A program made the position numbers and the translations under genes. Shown here in pieces: positions 49,298 to 58,063 of a stretch of 64,000 bases of DNA; position 1 is the first letter of the stretch, and each line of letters begins with the position of its first letter. The notes beneath the pieces are model-generated. The model saw only the letters and a list, made by a program, of their open reading frames with translations. It was not told the origin of the DNA and made no database searches. Source of the DNA: Streptomyces dioscori (GTDB lineage: Bacteria; Actinomycetota; Actinomycetes; Streptomycetales; Streptomycetaceae); assembly GCF_003024195.1 (NCBI RefSeq), contig NZ_KZ679042.1, positions 496,001-560,000 of the forward strand, written 5' to 3'.

Positions 49298-52120
49298 ATG
49301 ACACCCGCCCTCCCCAGACGCACCCTCCTCCAGGCAACCCTGCTGGCAGCCGCCACCCCCGCGCTGCCCCACCCCGTCGGCGGCGCCCACGCCGCGGCCG
49401 CCACACTGCCCGCACCCGCGGAACTGCCCGCACCCGCCGCCTGGACACTCCGGCCGTTCGAACTCAAGGACGTGAAACTCGGCGAGGGCCTCTTCGCCAC
49501 GAAACGCCGGCTCATGCTCGACCACGGCCGCGGCTACGACGTGAACCGGCTGCTTCAGGTCTTCCGCGCCAACGCCGGCCTCTCCACCGGCGGCGCGGTG
49601 GCCCCGGGCGGCTGGGAGGGCCTGGACGGCGAGGCCAACGGCAACCTCCGCGGCCACTACACCGGCCACTTCCTGAGCATGCTGTCGCAGGCGTACGCGA
49701 GCACCGGCGAGCAGGCGTACGCGGACAGGATACGGACCATGCTCGGAGCGCTCACCGACGTGCGCGCGGCCCTGCGCAAGGACCCGGCCGTACTGAGCGC
49801 CGCCGGCAGGTTCGGCACCGCCGCGGAGAACGTACGCGGCTCCTACCAGTACGTCAGTCTGCCGGCCACCGTGCTGAACGGCTCCGCCGCGATCACCCTG
49901 TCCGCCTGGGTCAGGCCCACCCACAGCGCCGACTGGACCCGGGTCTTCGACTTCGGCGACAACACCACCCGGTACATGTACCTGGCCACCCGCAACGCAG
50001 CCGGCGTACCGCGCTTCGCCCTCACGACCGCCGGGCCCGGCGCGGAACAGGGCCTCGACGGCACCGCCGCACTCCCGATCGGCCGGTGGAGCCACCTCGC
50101 GGTCACGCTCTCGGGCGGCACCGGCACCCTCTACGTCAACGGCGCCCAGGTGGCCCGGAACACCTCGATGACCCTCGACCCGTCGTCGCTGGGCACCCCC
50201 ACGAACAACTGGCTGGGCCGTTCGAACTTCGACGACCCCGTGTTCGCGGGCGCCTTCGACGAGTTCAACGTGTGGTCGCGGGCGCTGACCGCCGCCGAGA
50301 TCACGTCCCTGCAGAGCAGTCGTGCCGCCGCCTCCGCCGCGGGCCGCGGCACCCTGGCCTCGTACGCCTTCGACGAGACCGACGGCGGGACCTTCACCGA
50401 CGCGTCGGGCCGCGGGCTGACCGCCACGCTGCGCAGGACCTGGGGCGGCCCGAGTCACCCCGGGTTCCTCGCCGCGTACCCGGAGACGCAGTTCATCGAT
50501 CTGGAGACGCGGACCACCTCCGACTACACCAAGGTGTGGGCGCCCTACTACACAGCGCACAAGATCCTCAGAGGGCTGCTGGACGCCCACCTCGCCACGG
50601 ACGACGCCCGGGCGCTCGATCTGGCGGCGGGCATGTGCGACTGGATGTACTCCCGCCTCTCCAAGCTGCCCGACGCCACGCTTCAGCGGATGTGGGCCCT
50701 CTTCTCCAGCGGCGAGTTCGGGGGCATCGTGGAGGCGGTCGTCGACCTGTACGCGTTCACCGGCAAGGCCGAACACCTCGCGCTGGCCCGGCTGTTCGAC
50801 CTCGACAAGCTCATCGACGCGTGCGCCGCGAACACGGACACGCTCGACGGGCTGCACGCCAACCAGCACATCCCGATCTTCACCGGCCTGGTCCGGCTGT
50901 ACGACGCGACGGGCGAGACGCGCTATCTCACCGCGGCGAAGAACTTCTGGGGCATGGTCGTCCCGCACCGGATGTTCGGCATCGGCGGCACGAGTTCGGC
51001 GGAGTTCTTCAGGGCCCGCGGGATCGTGGCGGGGACGATCAGCGAGACCAGCGCCGAGACGTGCTGCGCGCACAACCTGCTCAAGCTCAGCCGGCTGCTG
51101 TTCCTGCACGAGCAGGACCCGAAGTACATGGACTACTACGAGCGGGCCCTCTACAACCAGGTCCTCGGCTCGAAGCAGGACACGGCCGACGCGGAAAAAC
51201 CCCTGGTCACCTACTTCGTCGGTCTCACGCCCGGCCATGTCCGGGACTACACGCCCAAGCAGGGCACCACCTGCTGCGAGGGCACGGGCATGGAGAGCGC
51301 CACCAAGTACCAGGACTCGGTGTACTTCAGGAAGGCGGACGGGAGCGCGCTGTACGTCAACCTGTACAGCCCGACCACCCTGACCTGGGCCGAGAAGGGT
51401 GTCACCGTCACCCAGAGGACGGACTATCCGAGGGAGCAGGGGTCCACGCTCACCGTCGGCGGCGGCAGCGCGGCGTTCGAACTGCGGCTGCGGGTGCCGT
51501 CCTGGGCGACGAGCGGTTTCAAGGTGACGGTCAACGGCGCCGCGGTGAGCGGGACTCCGGTCACCGGAACCTACTTCGCCGTCTCCCGCACCTGGCGGAG
51601 CGGTGACGTCGTCCGCGTCGCCATCCCCTTCCGCGCCCGTGTCGAGAAGACCCCCGACGACCCCGGACTCCAGGCCCTGTTCTACGGTCCGGTCAACCTC
51701 GTCGCCCGCAACAGCGCCACGAGCCAGCTCCGGTTCGGGCTCCACCGCAACGCGGCCCTCTCCGGAGACCTGCTGCCGAGCTTCACCCCGGTGTCCGGCA
51801 AACCGCTCCATCACACCCTGGACGGCACGGAGTTCGCCCCGTTCTTCGAGGGCACCGAGGATCCCACGCACGCCTACTTCCGGCGTTACGAGCCCAAGGT
51901 CGTCCTCGGCGCCACCGACTCGGGCGTCACCAACCCGGCCCGGAGCGACGGCACGACCCTCCTCGACGAGATCTGGTCCGCCGCCCCCTTCACCGGCAAG
52001 GCCGCACTGGTCGCCCATGTCCAGAACACCGTGACCTCCTGGGTCGCGGCGGGTCTCCTGAGCCGACCCGACGGCGAGAAGGTGGTGACCACGGCACAGA
52101 ACGCCTCGTACGTGTCCTGA
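49298..52120 (+). CDS. Secreted GH127 beta-L-arabinofuranosidase with inserted LamG domain
   Basis: The 940-residue product has a signal peptide with a twin-arginine-like RRTLLQA start (about residues 1-34) and the N-terminal part of a GH127 alpha/alpha barrel (to about 165). A laminin-G-like domain (about 170-355) is followed by the rest of the barrel and beta domains. Zinc and catalytic residues of GH127 are visible as Glu587 and Cys589 in SAETCCAHN and Cys659-Cys660 in TTCCEGTGME. The LamG domain sits between the early barrel helices and GFLAAYPETQF, so it is an insertion rather than a terminal module. It would remove beta-L-arabinofuranose from plant glycans or glycoproteins. GAGGAA precedes the ATG. 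Confidence 0.9.
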   Translation: MTPALPRRTLLQATLLAAATPALPHPVGGAHAAAATLPAPAELPAPAAWTLRPFELKDVKLGEGLFATKRRLMLDHGRGYDVNRLLQVFRANAGLSTGGAVAPGGWEGLDGEANGNLRGHYTGHFLSMLSQAYASTGEQAYADRIRTMLGALTDVRAALRKDPAVLSAAGRFGTAAENVRGSYQYVSLPATVLNGSAAITLSAWVRPTHSADWTRVFDFGDNTTRYMYLATRNAAGVPRFALTTAGPGAEQGLDGTAALPIGRWSHLAVTLSGGTGTLYVNGAQVARNTSMTLDPSSLGTPTNNWLGRSNFDDPVFAGAFDEFNVWSRALTAAEITSLQSSRAAASAAGRGTLASYAFDETDGGTFTDASGRGLTATLRRTWGGPSHPGFLAAYPETQFIDLETRTTSDYTKVWAPYYTAHKILRGLLDAHLATDDARALDLAAGMCDWMYSRLSKLPDATLQRMWALFSSGEFGGIVEAVVDLYAFTGKAEHLALARLFDLDKLIDACAANTDTLDGLHANQHIPIFTGLVRLYDATGETRYLTAAKNFWGMVVPHRMFGIGGTSSAEFFRARGIVAGTISETSAETCCAHNLLKLSRLLFLHEQDPKYMDYYERALYNQVLGSKQDTADAEKPLVTYFVGLTPGHVRDYTPKQGTTCCEGTGMESATKYQDSVYFRKADGSALYVNLYSPTTLTWAEKGVTVTQRTDYPREQGSTLTVGGGSAAFELRLRVPSWATSGFKVTVNGAAVSGTPVTGTYFAVSRTWRSGDVVRVAIPFRARVEKTPDDPGLQALFYGPVNLVARNSATSQLRFGLHRNAALSGDLLPSFTPVSGKPLHHTLDGTEFAPFFEGTEDPTHAYFRRYEPKVVLGATDSGVTNPARSDGTTLLDEIWSAAPFTGKAALVAHVQNTVTSWVAAGLLSRPDGEKVVTTAQNASYVS

Positions 52121-52238
52121 CGCGCCCGGGACGCCCTGGGGAAGGACGCGAGACGCACGTCACATTCCCCCATGTCACACTGCGCGCGCCGTTCGCGTCA
52201 TGACTGTGCAACTCCCTACCACGACAGAGGAGCACATC

Positions 52239-52712
52239 ATGGAAGCCCGTCTGAACCTCATGGGCAGCCCGGCCGCGGCCACGTTCGTCAAGCATCTCTC
52301 CTCGGCGGGCAAGGTCGTCTCCGACTCGGGGCTGCCGACCCTGACGCAGGAGCTGGTGAAGATCCGCGCGAGCCAGATCAACGGCTGCGGTTTCTGCACC
52401 GACATGCACACCAAGGAGGCCACCGCCGCGGGCGAGACCGCGACCCGGCTCAACCTCATTGCGGCCTGGCGTGAGGCCAAGGTCTTCACCGAGGCCGAGC
52501 GCGCCGCGCTGGAACTGGCCGAGCAGGGCACCCGTATCGCCGACGCGGCCGGCGGCGTCACGGACGAGGCCTGGGAGAACGCCGCCAAGCACTACGACGA
52601 GCAGCAGCTGGGCGGCCTGGTGTTCCTGATCTCCCTCATCAACGCCTTCAACCGGGCGAACGTCATCGTCCAGCAGCCCGCCGGGGACTACCGCGTCGGC
52701 CAGTTCGCCTAA
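52239..52712 (+). CDS. AhpD-like carboxymuconolactone decarboxylase-family protein
   Basis: The 157-residue product has the CMD/AhpD fold with the redox motif ELVKIRASQINGCGFC followed by TDMHTKEA, giving the Glu, Cys-x-x-Cys and His typical of AhpD-type alkylhydroperoxidase partners. It may reduce peroxides with a lipoyl or thioredoxin-like system. ATG 52239 has GAGGAG nine bases upstream and gives the family N-terminus MEARLNLMG; the open frame upstream is leader. It stands alone and converges on the amidohydrolase gene. Confidence 0.92.
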   Translation: MEARLNLMGSPAAATFVKHLSSAGKVVSDSGLPTLTQELVKIRASQINGCGFCTDMHTKEATAAGETATRLNLIAAWREAKVFTEAERAALELAEQGTRIADAAGGVTDEAWENAAKHYDEQQLGGLVFLISLINAFNRANVIVQQPAGDYRVGQFA

Positions 52713-52746
52713 CCGGCAGGCACCACCACGCCGGTCGTGTACCGGC

Positions 52747-54405
52747 TCACGCGTCGGCCGCCGCGTACACCCGGCGGCCGTCGACGAAGGTCTGCAGGAC
52801 GCGGGTGGCGGCGATCTCCTCGGGGGGTCCGGCGAAGGGGTCGCGGTCCAGGACCACGAGGTCGGCCAGTCCGCCCACGCCGATACTGCCCGTGACGTCG
52901 TCGAGGTGGTTGGCGTGGGCGCTGCCCGCGGTGTACGCGGCGAGGGCGGCGCCCAGGTCGAGTCGCTGGCCGGGCAGGAAGGCAGGGGTCCCCTCGGGCG
53001 CGTCGGGGGCGATCCGGTTGACGGCGACATGGATGGCGGCGAGGGGGTCGGGGCTGCTGACCGGCCAGTCGCTGCCCGCGGCGAGGGTCGCCCCGGCCCG
53101 CAGAAGGTCCCCGAACGGGTACTGCCACGCGGCCCGTTCGGGGCCGAGGAACGGGATGGTGAGGTCGTCCATCTGCGGTTCGTGCGCGGCCCACAGCGCC
53201 TGCAGGTTGACACTCGCCCCGAGCTCCCGGAAACGCGGCACGTCGTCGGGGTGCACGACCTGGAGGTGTGCGAGGTGGTGGCGGGTGTCGCGCCATCCGT
53301 TGGCCGTGCGGGCCGCCTCCACGGCGTCCAGTGCCTCCCGTACGGCCCGGTCGCCGAGCGCGTGGAAGTGCACCTGGAAGTCGAGCGCGTCGAGTTCGGT
53401 GACGTACTTCTTCAGCTCGGCCGGCTCGACGAAGCTGATCCCGGAGTTGTCTGAGGCGCACCCGCAGCGGGTCAGGTACGGGCCGAGCAGCGCGGCGGTG
53501 TGGTTCTCCGCGATGCCGTCCTGCATGACCTTGACGCTGGTGGCGCGGAACCGCCCGCGGCTCGACTCCGCCCGGCGGGCGACGAGTTCGGGAATCTGCT
53601 CGGCGCCCCTGGCCCGGTCCCACCACAGCGCCCCGACGACCCGGGCGGTGAGGAGACCGCGGTCGGCCGCCGCGTGATAGGCGGGCGTCGGATCGATCAT
53701 GTTGGCGTACGTGCCGACGATGGCGTCCTGCCAGGCCGTGACACCGTACGAGTGCAGCACGGCCTGCGCCCGGAGCAGCGCGGCGAGTTGTTCGTCGGGC
53801 GTGGGGGCGGGCAGCAGGCGGCCCACGAGGTGTGCCGCGCCCTCCTGGAGCATGCCGGTGGGGTTGCCGTCGGCGTCCCGCTCGATGCGTCCGTCGGCCG
53901 GGTCGGGGGTGCGGGCGTCGATACCGGCCCGTCGCAGGGCGAGGGAGTTGACCCACACACCGTGGTGGTCGCGGTTGGGCAGGAACACCGGCCGGTCGGG
54001 GACGACCGAGTCGAGCAGCGCGGCGGTGGGCGTACCGCCGGGGAAGGCCTCCATGGACCAGCCGCCGCCGGTGATCCACTCGGCGTCGGGGTGGTCGTCC
54101 GCGTAGGCCTTCACCCGCCGCAGGTACTCCCGCGGGTCGACGGTGTCGTTGAGGTGGCACAGGCCCAGTTCGGTGCCCGCGCCCAGGGGGTGGACGTGGG
54201 CGTCCTGGAAGCCGGGCAGCAGGAGTCGTCCGGCGAGGTCGACGACCTCGGTGCCGCGGCCGATCAGTTCGTGGACCTCGTGGTGGCCGACGGCGGCGAT
54301 CCGGCCGTCGCGCACGGCCACGGCGGTGGCCCGGCTGCGTGCCGCGTCGACGGTGTGCACGGGTCCGCCGGTGAGGACGAGGTCGGCGGCCTGGGGGTGG
54401 GACAT
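52747..54405 (-). CDS. YtcJ-like metal-dependent amidohydrolase
   Basis: The 552-residue product is an amidohydrolase superfamily member of the YtcJ/NfdA group, with the metal-binding GFQDAHVHPLG near residue 65, internal HFHALGD and HLAHLQVVHP segments with metal ligands, and AAGSDWPVSSPDPL with the catalytic Asp. Relatives hydrolyse N-formyl or amide bonds of small molecules. No signal peptide is present. It starts 28 bases after the transporter gene in one operon, so it probably processes the imported compound. ATG 54405 has AGGAG upstream. Confidence 0.92.
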   Translation of the reverse strand: MSHPQAADLVLTGGPVHTVDAARSRATAVAVRDGRIAAVGHHEVHELIGRGTEVVDLAGRLLLPGFQDAHVHPLGAGTELGLCHLNDTVDPREYLRRVKAYADDHPDAEWITGGGWSMEAFPGGTPTAALLDSVVPDRPVFLPNRDHHGVWVNSLALRRAGIDARTPDPADGRIERDADGNPTGMLQEGAAHLVGRLLPAPTPDEQLAALLRAQAVLHSYGVTAWQDAIVGTYANMIDPTPAYHAAADRGLLTARVVGALWWDRARGAEQIPELVARRAESSRGRFRATSVKVMQDGIAENHTAALLGPYLTRCGCASDNSGISFVEPAELKKYVTELDALDFQVHFHALGDRAVREALDAVEAARTANGWRDTRHHLAHLQVVHPDDVPRFRELGASVNLQALWAAHEPQMDDLTIPFLGPERAAWQYPFGDLLRAGATLAAGSDWPVSSPDPLAAIHVAVNRIAPDAPEGTPAFLPGQRLDLGAALAAYTAGSAHANHLDDVTGSIGVGGLADLVVLDRDPFAGPPEEIAATRVLQTFVDGRRVYAAADA

Positions 54406-54433
54406 GGGTTCAGCGCTCCTGAGGGGAAGGGGG

Positions 54434-55975
54434 TCAAACGGCCGTGCGGTCCATGGGGAGGGAGAGGGCGTCGGCGTCCGTGCCGCGTCCGGTGGTGAAG
54501 TACGGGGAGCGGCGGACGTACTTGGCGACGGCCGCCATGACGAGGCCGCTCAGCACGATGGTGACGGGCAGGGAGAGCATGAACCAGCCGTTGTCGGGGC
54601 TGAGTTCGATGTGGTCGCTCATGGTCAGGTAGGAGTAGGCGAGATAGCCGCCGAGGCCGAGCAGGATCAGCCCGGAGACGGCCGGGACGCCGACGGCGAG
54701 CAGGGCCTCGCGCGGGCCCTCGCGGCGGGCGGCGCGGAAGCGGACGGCGCAGGCGAGTGCGGTGAGGCCGTAGTAGAGGGCGACGACCAGGCCGATGGCG
54801 TTGACCGCGGCGAGCAGCATGTCGCTCAGTTTGGGGATGGCCATGGCGAGCAGGGCGATGGCGGTCGCGATCGACATGACGACCACGGTTCCGGCGGCGG
54901 GGGTGCCGTACTTGGGGTGGATGCGGGTCCACAGCGGGCCCATCGTGCGGTCGCGGCCCATGGCGAGCAGGCCGCGGGCGGTGGGGATGACGGAGGACTG
55001 GACGGAGGCGACAGCGGAGAACATCAGGGCGAGCAGCGGGAGGCTGGCCCAGGGTTCGGCGGCGAGCTTGGCACCCAGGTACGGGAGGGCCTGCGGGCCG
55101 TTGGCGATGAGTTCGGGCAGGCTCATCTCCCGCTGGAAGGCGACCGAGGCGAAGAGGAACAGCCCGAGCATGGCGAACAGGGCGATGAAGCCGCCGCGGG
55201 CCGAGTCGCCGGGGCTGCGGGTCTCCTCGGTGACGCTGAAGGCCGCGTCCCAGCCCCAGAAGAAGAACACCGCGAGGACCATGCCCTGGGCGAAGGCCGT
55301 GCCGCCGGCGATCTCGAAGGGGTTGAACCACGACCAGGAGAAGTCCTGGTGGCCGGTGACCAGGGCCCAGGTGCAGAAGACCAGCAGGACGGCGTACTCG
55401 AAGACCAGCAGGCCGAACTGGAGCCGGGTCGCGGCCCGCACCCCGGTGATCGCGAGGACGGTGACCCCGGCGAGGACCACCAGACCGACGACCGTGCTCG
55501 CGGCGGTGGACGTCGGGTCGAGGGCGATCCCGGCGAGGGAGTCCAGACCCGCCTTGTTGGCGAAGATCAGCACGACCGAGCCGGTCACCGCGCTGGTGTA
55601 GCCGAGGAAGATGACCGACCCCACGAGTGTCACCCAGCCGGCCAGGAAGCCGGGCCAGGGGCCCAGCGACTTGCCGACCCAGGTGTAGCCGTTGCCGCAG
55701 TTGGGCTCCGAGCGGTTGAGGCGGGCGAAGGCGGTGGCGATGCCGAGGACGGGCAGGAACGCCAGCAGCAGGAGGGCCGGGGCCTGGAGCCCGACGATCG
55801 TGCCGATGGCGCCCATGCCGATGGCGATGCTCGTGGTGGCCGCGGTGCTGGAGGCGGCGATGGCGACACCGTCGATCACGCCGAGGGAGCGCCGCAGTTC
55901 CGTCGGCGGACGCTCCGGGACGGCCTGGCCTGGGGCGTCCTGACCAGGGGCGTTCCGACCTGGGGTGAGAGACAT
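54434..55975 (-). CDS. APC-superfamily amino acid/amine permease
   Basis: The 513-residue product is a 12-helix APC transporter. It has the N-terminal ELRRSLGVIDGVAIAASSTA, a family-type first helix, and EPNCGNGYTWVGKSLGPWPGFLAGW after helix 2, the conserved G-rich loop. About 12 membrane segments follow and the C-terminus is short and charged. The substrate is likely an amino acid, amine or derivative; specificity is not readable. It leads the leftward operon with the amidohydrolase, divergent from the TetR gene. AGGAG precedes ATG 55975. Confidence 0.92.
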   Translation of the reverse strand: MSLTPGRNAPGQDAPGQAVPERPPTELRRSLGVIDGVAIAASSTAATTSIAIGMGAIGTIVGLQAPALLLLAFLPVLGIATAFARLNRSEPNCGNGYTWVGKSLGPWPGFLAGWVTLVGSVIFLGYTSAVTGSVVLIFANKAGLDSLAGIALDPTSTAASTVVGLVVLAGVTVLAITGVRAATRLQFGLLVFEYAVLLVFCTWALVTGHQDFSWSWFNPFEIAGGTAFAQGMVLAVFFFWGWDAAFSVTEETRSPGDSARGGFIALFAMLGLFLFASVAFQREMSLPELIANGPQALPYLGAKLAAEPWASLPLLALMFSAVASVQSSVIPTARGLLAMGRDRTMGPLWTRIHPKYGTPAAGTVVVMSIATAIALLAMAIPKLSDMLLAAVNAIGLVVALYYGLTALACAVRFRAARREGPREALLAVGVPAVSGLILLGLGGYLAYSYLTMSDHIELSPDNGWFMLSLPVTIVLSGLVMAAVAKYVRRSPYFTTGRGTDADALSLPMDRTAV

Positions 55976-56060
55976 CAGGGCTCCTCACGGGGAGGGAGAG
56001 GGACGGGGAGGAAGAGCCGTGTGGGGGTGCGATGGATGGAACAGCGTCCGCACACTTTGC

Positions 56061-56075
56061 GTCAATGCCGTTGAC
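56061..56075. promoter_or_regulatory. TetR-type operator GTCAA-TGCCG-TTGAC
   Basis: A perfect 5-bp inverted repeat with a 5-base spacer sits in the 207-base divergent gap. Its arms contain TTGACA on the plus strand and TTGACG on the minus strand, both -35-like, so one bound dimer could block both promoters. Clear -10 boxes were not found. Confidence 0.5.
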
Positions 56076-56182
56076 ATAAGGCGGCGGCCGGCCGTTCACT
56101 GAAGCTGCGGCGATCCATCGGCAGGTACGCACAGCGGTGGCGCCCGTACCGCGGTCCCCCGGCGCGAGAGGAATCACCCGTC

Positions 56183-56887
56183 ATGCCCACCCGCGCCCCA
56201 CAGGAACGCCGGCGGCGGCGCCCCACCGCGGCAGGTGTCCTGCTCTCCAGGGAACTGATCACCGAGACCGCGCTGCGCCTCATCGGCGAACACGGTCAGG
56301 AGGCGCTGAGCGTGCGCCGCCTCGGGGCGGCCCTGGGCTGCGATCCAAGTGCGCTCTACCGCTACTTCCGCAACACCGACGAACTGCTGCTGGCCGTCTC
56401 CGACCGGATCATCGGGGACGCCATGACCGGGTTCGTGCCCGGTCCCGACTGGGTGGCCTCGCTGCGTGAGATGGCACTGCGGGTGCGCGACGGATACCTC
56501 GCCCATCCACGGGCCGCCGCCATGGCCTCGTACCGCATCACGCGTCGGGAGAACGAGTTCCGTGCCGTGGAGACCGGCGTGGGTCTGCTGCTGTCCGCCG
56601 GTTTTCCGCCCGCTCATGCCGTGCGGCTCTATCTGGCCTTCATCGACACGGTCCTCGGCCACGCGGCCCTGGACGCCGCGTGCCAGGCGCTCCCCCGGGA
56701 GCGACGCGAGGCCGACGAGCAGGCGTGGACGTCGGCCTACCGGTCGGTCGACCCGGAGTCCTATCCGGCGCTGAGCGAGGTGCGGGACGAGCTGTACGCC
56801 ATGGCAGGCAGCTCTTTCGAACTGGCCGTGGACCTGCTGCTCGACTCCCTGGCGGCACGGGCCGCGGCCCTCCGCGTACGGACGTGA
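56183..56887 (+). CDS. TetR-family transcriptional regulator
   Basis: The 234-residue product has a basic tail, then the TetR helix-turn-helix (about residues 20-66) with ITETALRLIGEHGQEALSVRRLGAALGCDPSALYRYF. A C-terminal ligand domain of the TetR_C type used in tetracycline-repressor-like proteins follows, with about 165 residues. It diverges from the transporter-amidohydrolase operon and precedes the dioxygenase gene, so it is the likely local repressor responding to the shared substrate. The ATG follows a weak GAGAGGAA site. Confidence 0.92.
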   Translation: MPTRAPQERRRRRPTAAGVLLSRELITETALRLIGEHGQEALSVRRLGAALGCDPSALYRYFRNTDELLLAVSDRIIGDAMTGFVPGPDWVASLREMALRVRDGYLAHPRAAAMASYRITRRENEFRAVETGVGLLLSAGFPPAHAVRLYLAFIDTVLGHAALDAACQALPRERREADEQAWTSAYRSVDPESYPALSEVRDELYAMAGSSFELAVDLLLDSLAARAAALRVRT

Positions 56888-56900
56888 CAGGGTCACCCTG

Positions 56901-56951
56901 ACGATCAGGTCATCCGCACGATCACGTCATCCGCACGATCACGTCATCCGC
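56901..56951. repeat. 17-bp tandem repeat, three copies, in the tauD leader
   Basis: ACGATCA(G/C)GTCATCCGC occurs three times head to tail; copies 2 and 3 are identical. The array fills the gap between the TetR stop and the dioxygenase ribosome site. Confidence 0.9.
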
Positions 56952-56967
56952 ATGAAACGGAGCCCGT

Positions 56968-57918
56968 ATGACGACGGACAGAGGTACGCGGATCGAGGTC
57001 AGGCCGGCCGCCGGCCACATCGGCGCCGAGATCAGCGGTGTCGATCTGGCGCAGGACCTGGACGACACGGTGGTCGCGGAGATCCGGGCGGCGATGCTGC
57101 GCTGGAAGGTGGTGTTCTTCCGCGGACAGCACCTGGACCACGCCTCGCACGTGGCGTTCGCCCGCCGGTTCGGCGAGCCGGTCCGGCTGCGCAGGCGCGG
57201 CAGCGCGTCACCCGCCGGCGTCCCGGAGATCGAGACGACGGCCGACCGGCTGGAACTCGGCGGGCGGTACGGCATGGAGCACGACGAGTGGCTGCGCAGG
57301 CGCCGCCACTCGCTGCTGCGCGGCTGGCACTGCGACCACGGCGCCCGCGTCGATCCGCCGGCGGCGACGATCCTGCGCGCCGAGACCATGCCCCCGTACG
57401 GCGGCGACACCACCTGGTCGAACCTGGCCGCCGCCTACGCCGGTCTCTCGGCCCCGCTGCGCGGCTTCCTCGACGGGCTGCGTGCCGAGCACCGCCTCGG
57501 GGTCGGCTACCAGACCCGGCCCGGCGAGGACGCGTACGCACGGCATCTGCTGGACCGGCAGATCGCCACCGAGCATCCGCTGGTGCGGGTGCATCCCGAG
57601 ACGGGCGAGCGCGTGCTGTTCGTCAACGGCTACTACGTCGAGCAGATCCTCGGGCTGTCCCGGATGGAGAGCGCGCCTCTGCTGGAGATGCTGGTGGGGC
57701 AGGCGACACGGCCCGAGTACACCGTGCGGTTCCGCTGGGAGCCGGGGAGCGTGGCCTTCTGGGACAACCGGGCCACCATCCACCTGGCCCCGAGCGACAC
57801 CACGCAGGTCGACCATCCGCGCGTCATGCACCGGGTGATGCTCGCGGGCGAGGTCCCCGTCGGTGTGGACGGCAGGCCCTCGGAACCCGTCGTGGGGAGC
57901 GAACCAGGGGTCTGGTGA
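56968..57918 (+). CDS. TauD/TfdA-family Fe(II)/2-oxoglutarate dioxygenase
   Basis: The 316-residue product has the TauD/TfdA fold with the iron-binding pair His121 and Asp123 in GWHCDHGA and distal His288 in RVMHRVMLAG. Early VVFFRGQHLDHASHVAFARRFG and late WEPGSVAFWDNRATIHLAPSD are typical of the family. These enzymes hydroxylate sulfonates, phenoxyacetates, carnitine precursors or amino acid derivatives; the substrate here is unknown. GGAG lies six bases before the ATG. Its place after the TetR gene, beside a permease-amidohydrolase operon, suggests one catabolic pathway. Confidence 0.93.
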   Translation: MTTDRGTRIEVRPAAGHIGAEISGVDLAQDLDDTVVAEIRAAMLRWKVVFFRGQHLDHASHVAFARRFGEPVRLRRRGSASPAGVPEIETTADRLELGGRYGMEHDEWLRRRRHSLLRGWHCDHGARVDPPAATILRAETMPPYGGDTTWSNLAAAYAGLSAPLRGFLDGLRAEHRLGVGYQTRPGEDAYARHLLDRQIATEHPLVRVHPETGERVLFVNGYYVEQILGLSRMESAPLLEMLVGQATRPEYTVRFRWEPGSVAFWDNRATIHLAPSDTTQVDHPRVMHRVMLAGEVPVGVDGRPSEPVVGSEPGVW

Positions 57919-57969
57919 GGGCCTTTCGGGGCGGTCGCCCAGGTGTCGTGGTTGCGACATGTCCCACCT

Positions 57970-58011
57970 GTGCCACCGGAATCGAGTGACATGACATTCC
58001 GTGCCACCGGA
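57970..58011. repeat. GTGCCACCGGA direct repeat before the subtilisin gene
   Basis: GTGCCACCGGA occurs at 57970 and 58001, 31 bp apart (about three helical turns), 50-95 bases before the protease ATG. It could be a tandem regulator site. Confidence 0.45.
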
Positions 58012-58063
58012 TTCTGTCCAGCGCATGAACTTCTCTGTGCGTACGACGGAAGGCACGGCACTG

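Noticed and set aside
56901..56951. Triple repeat considered as a small CRISPR array
   Set aside because: Copies are directly adjacent with no spacers, and no cas genes are in the window.
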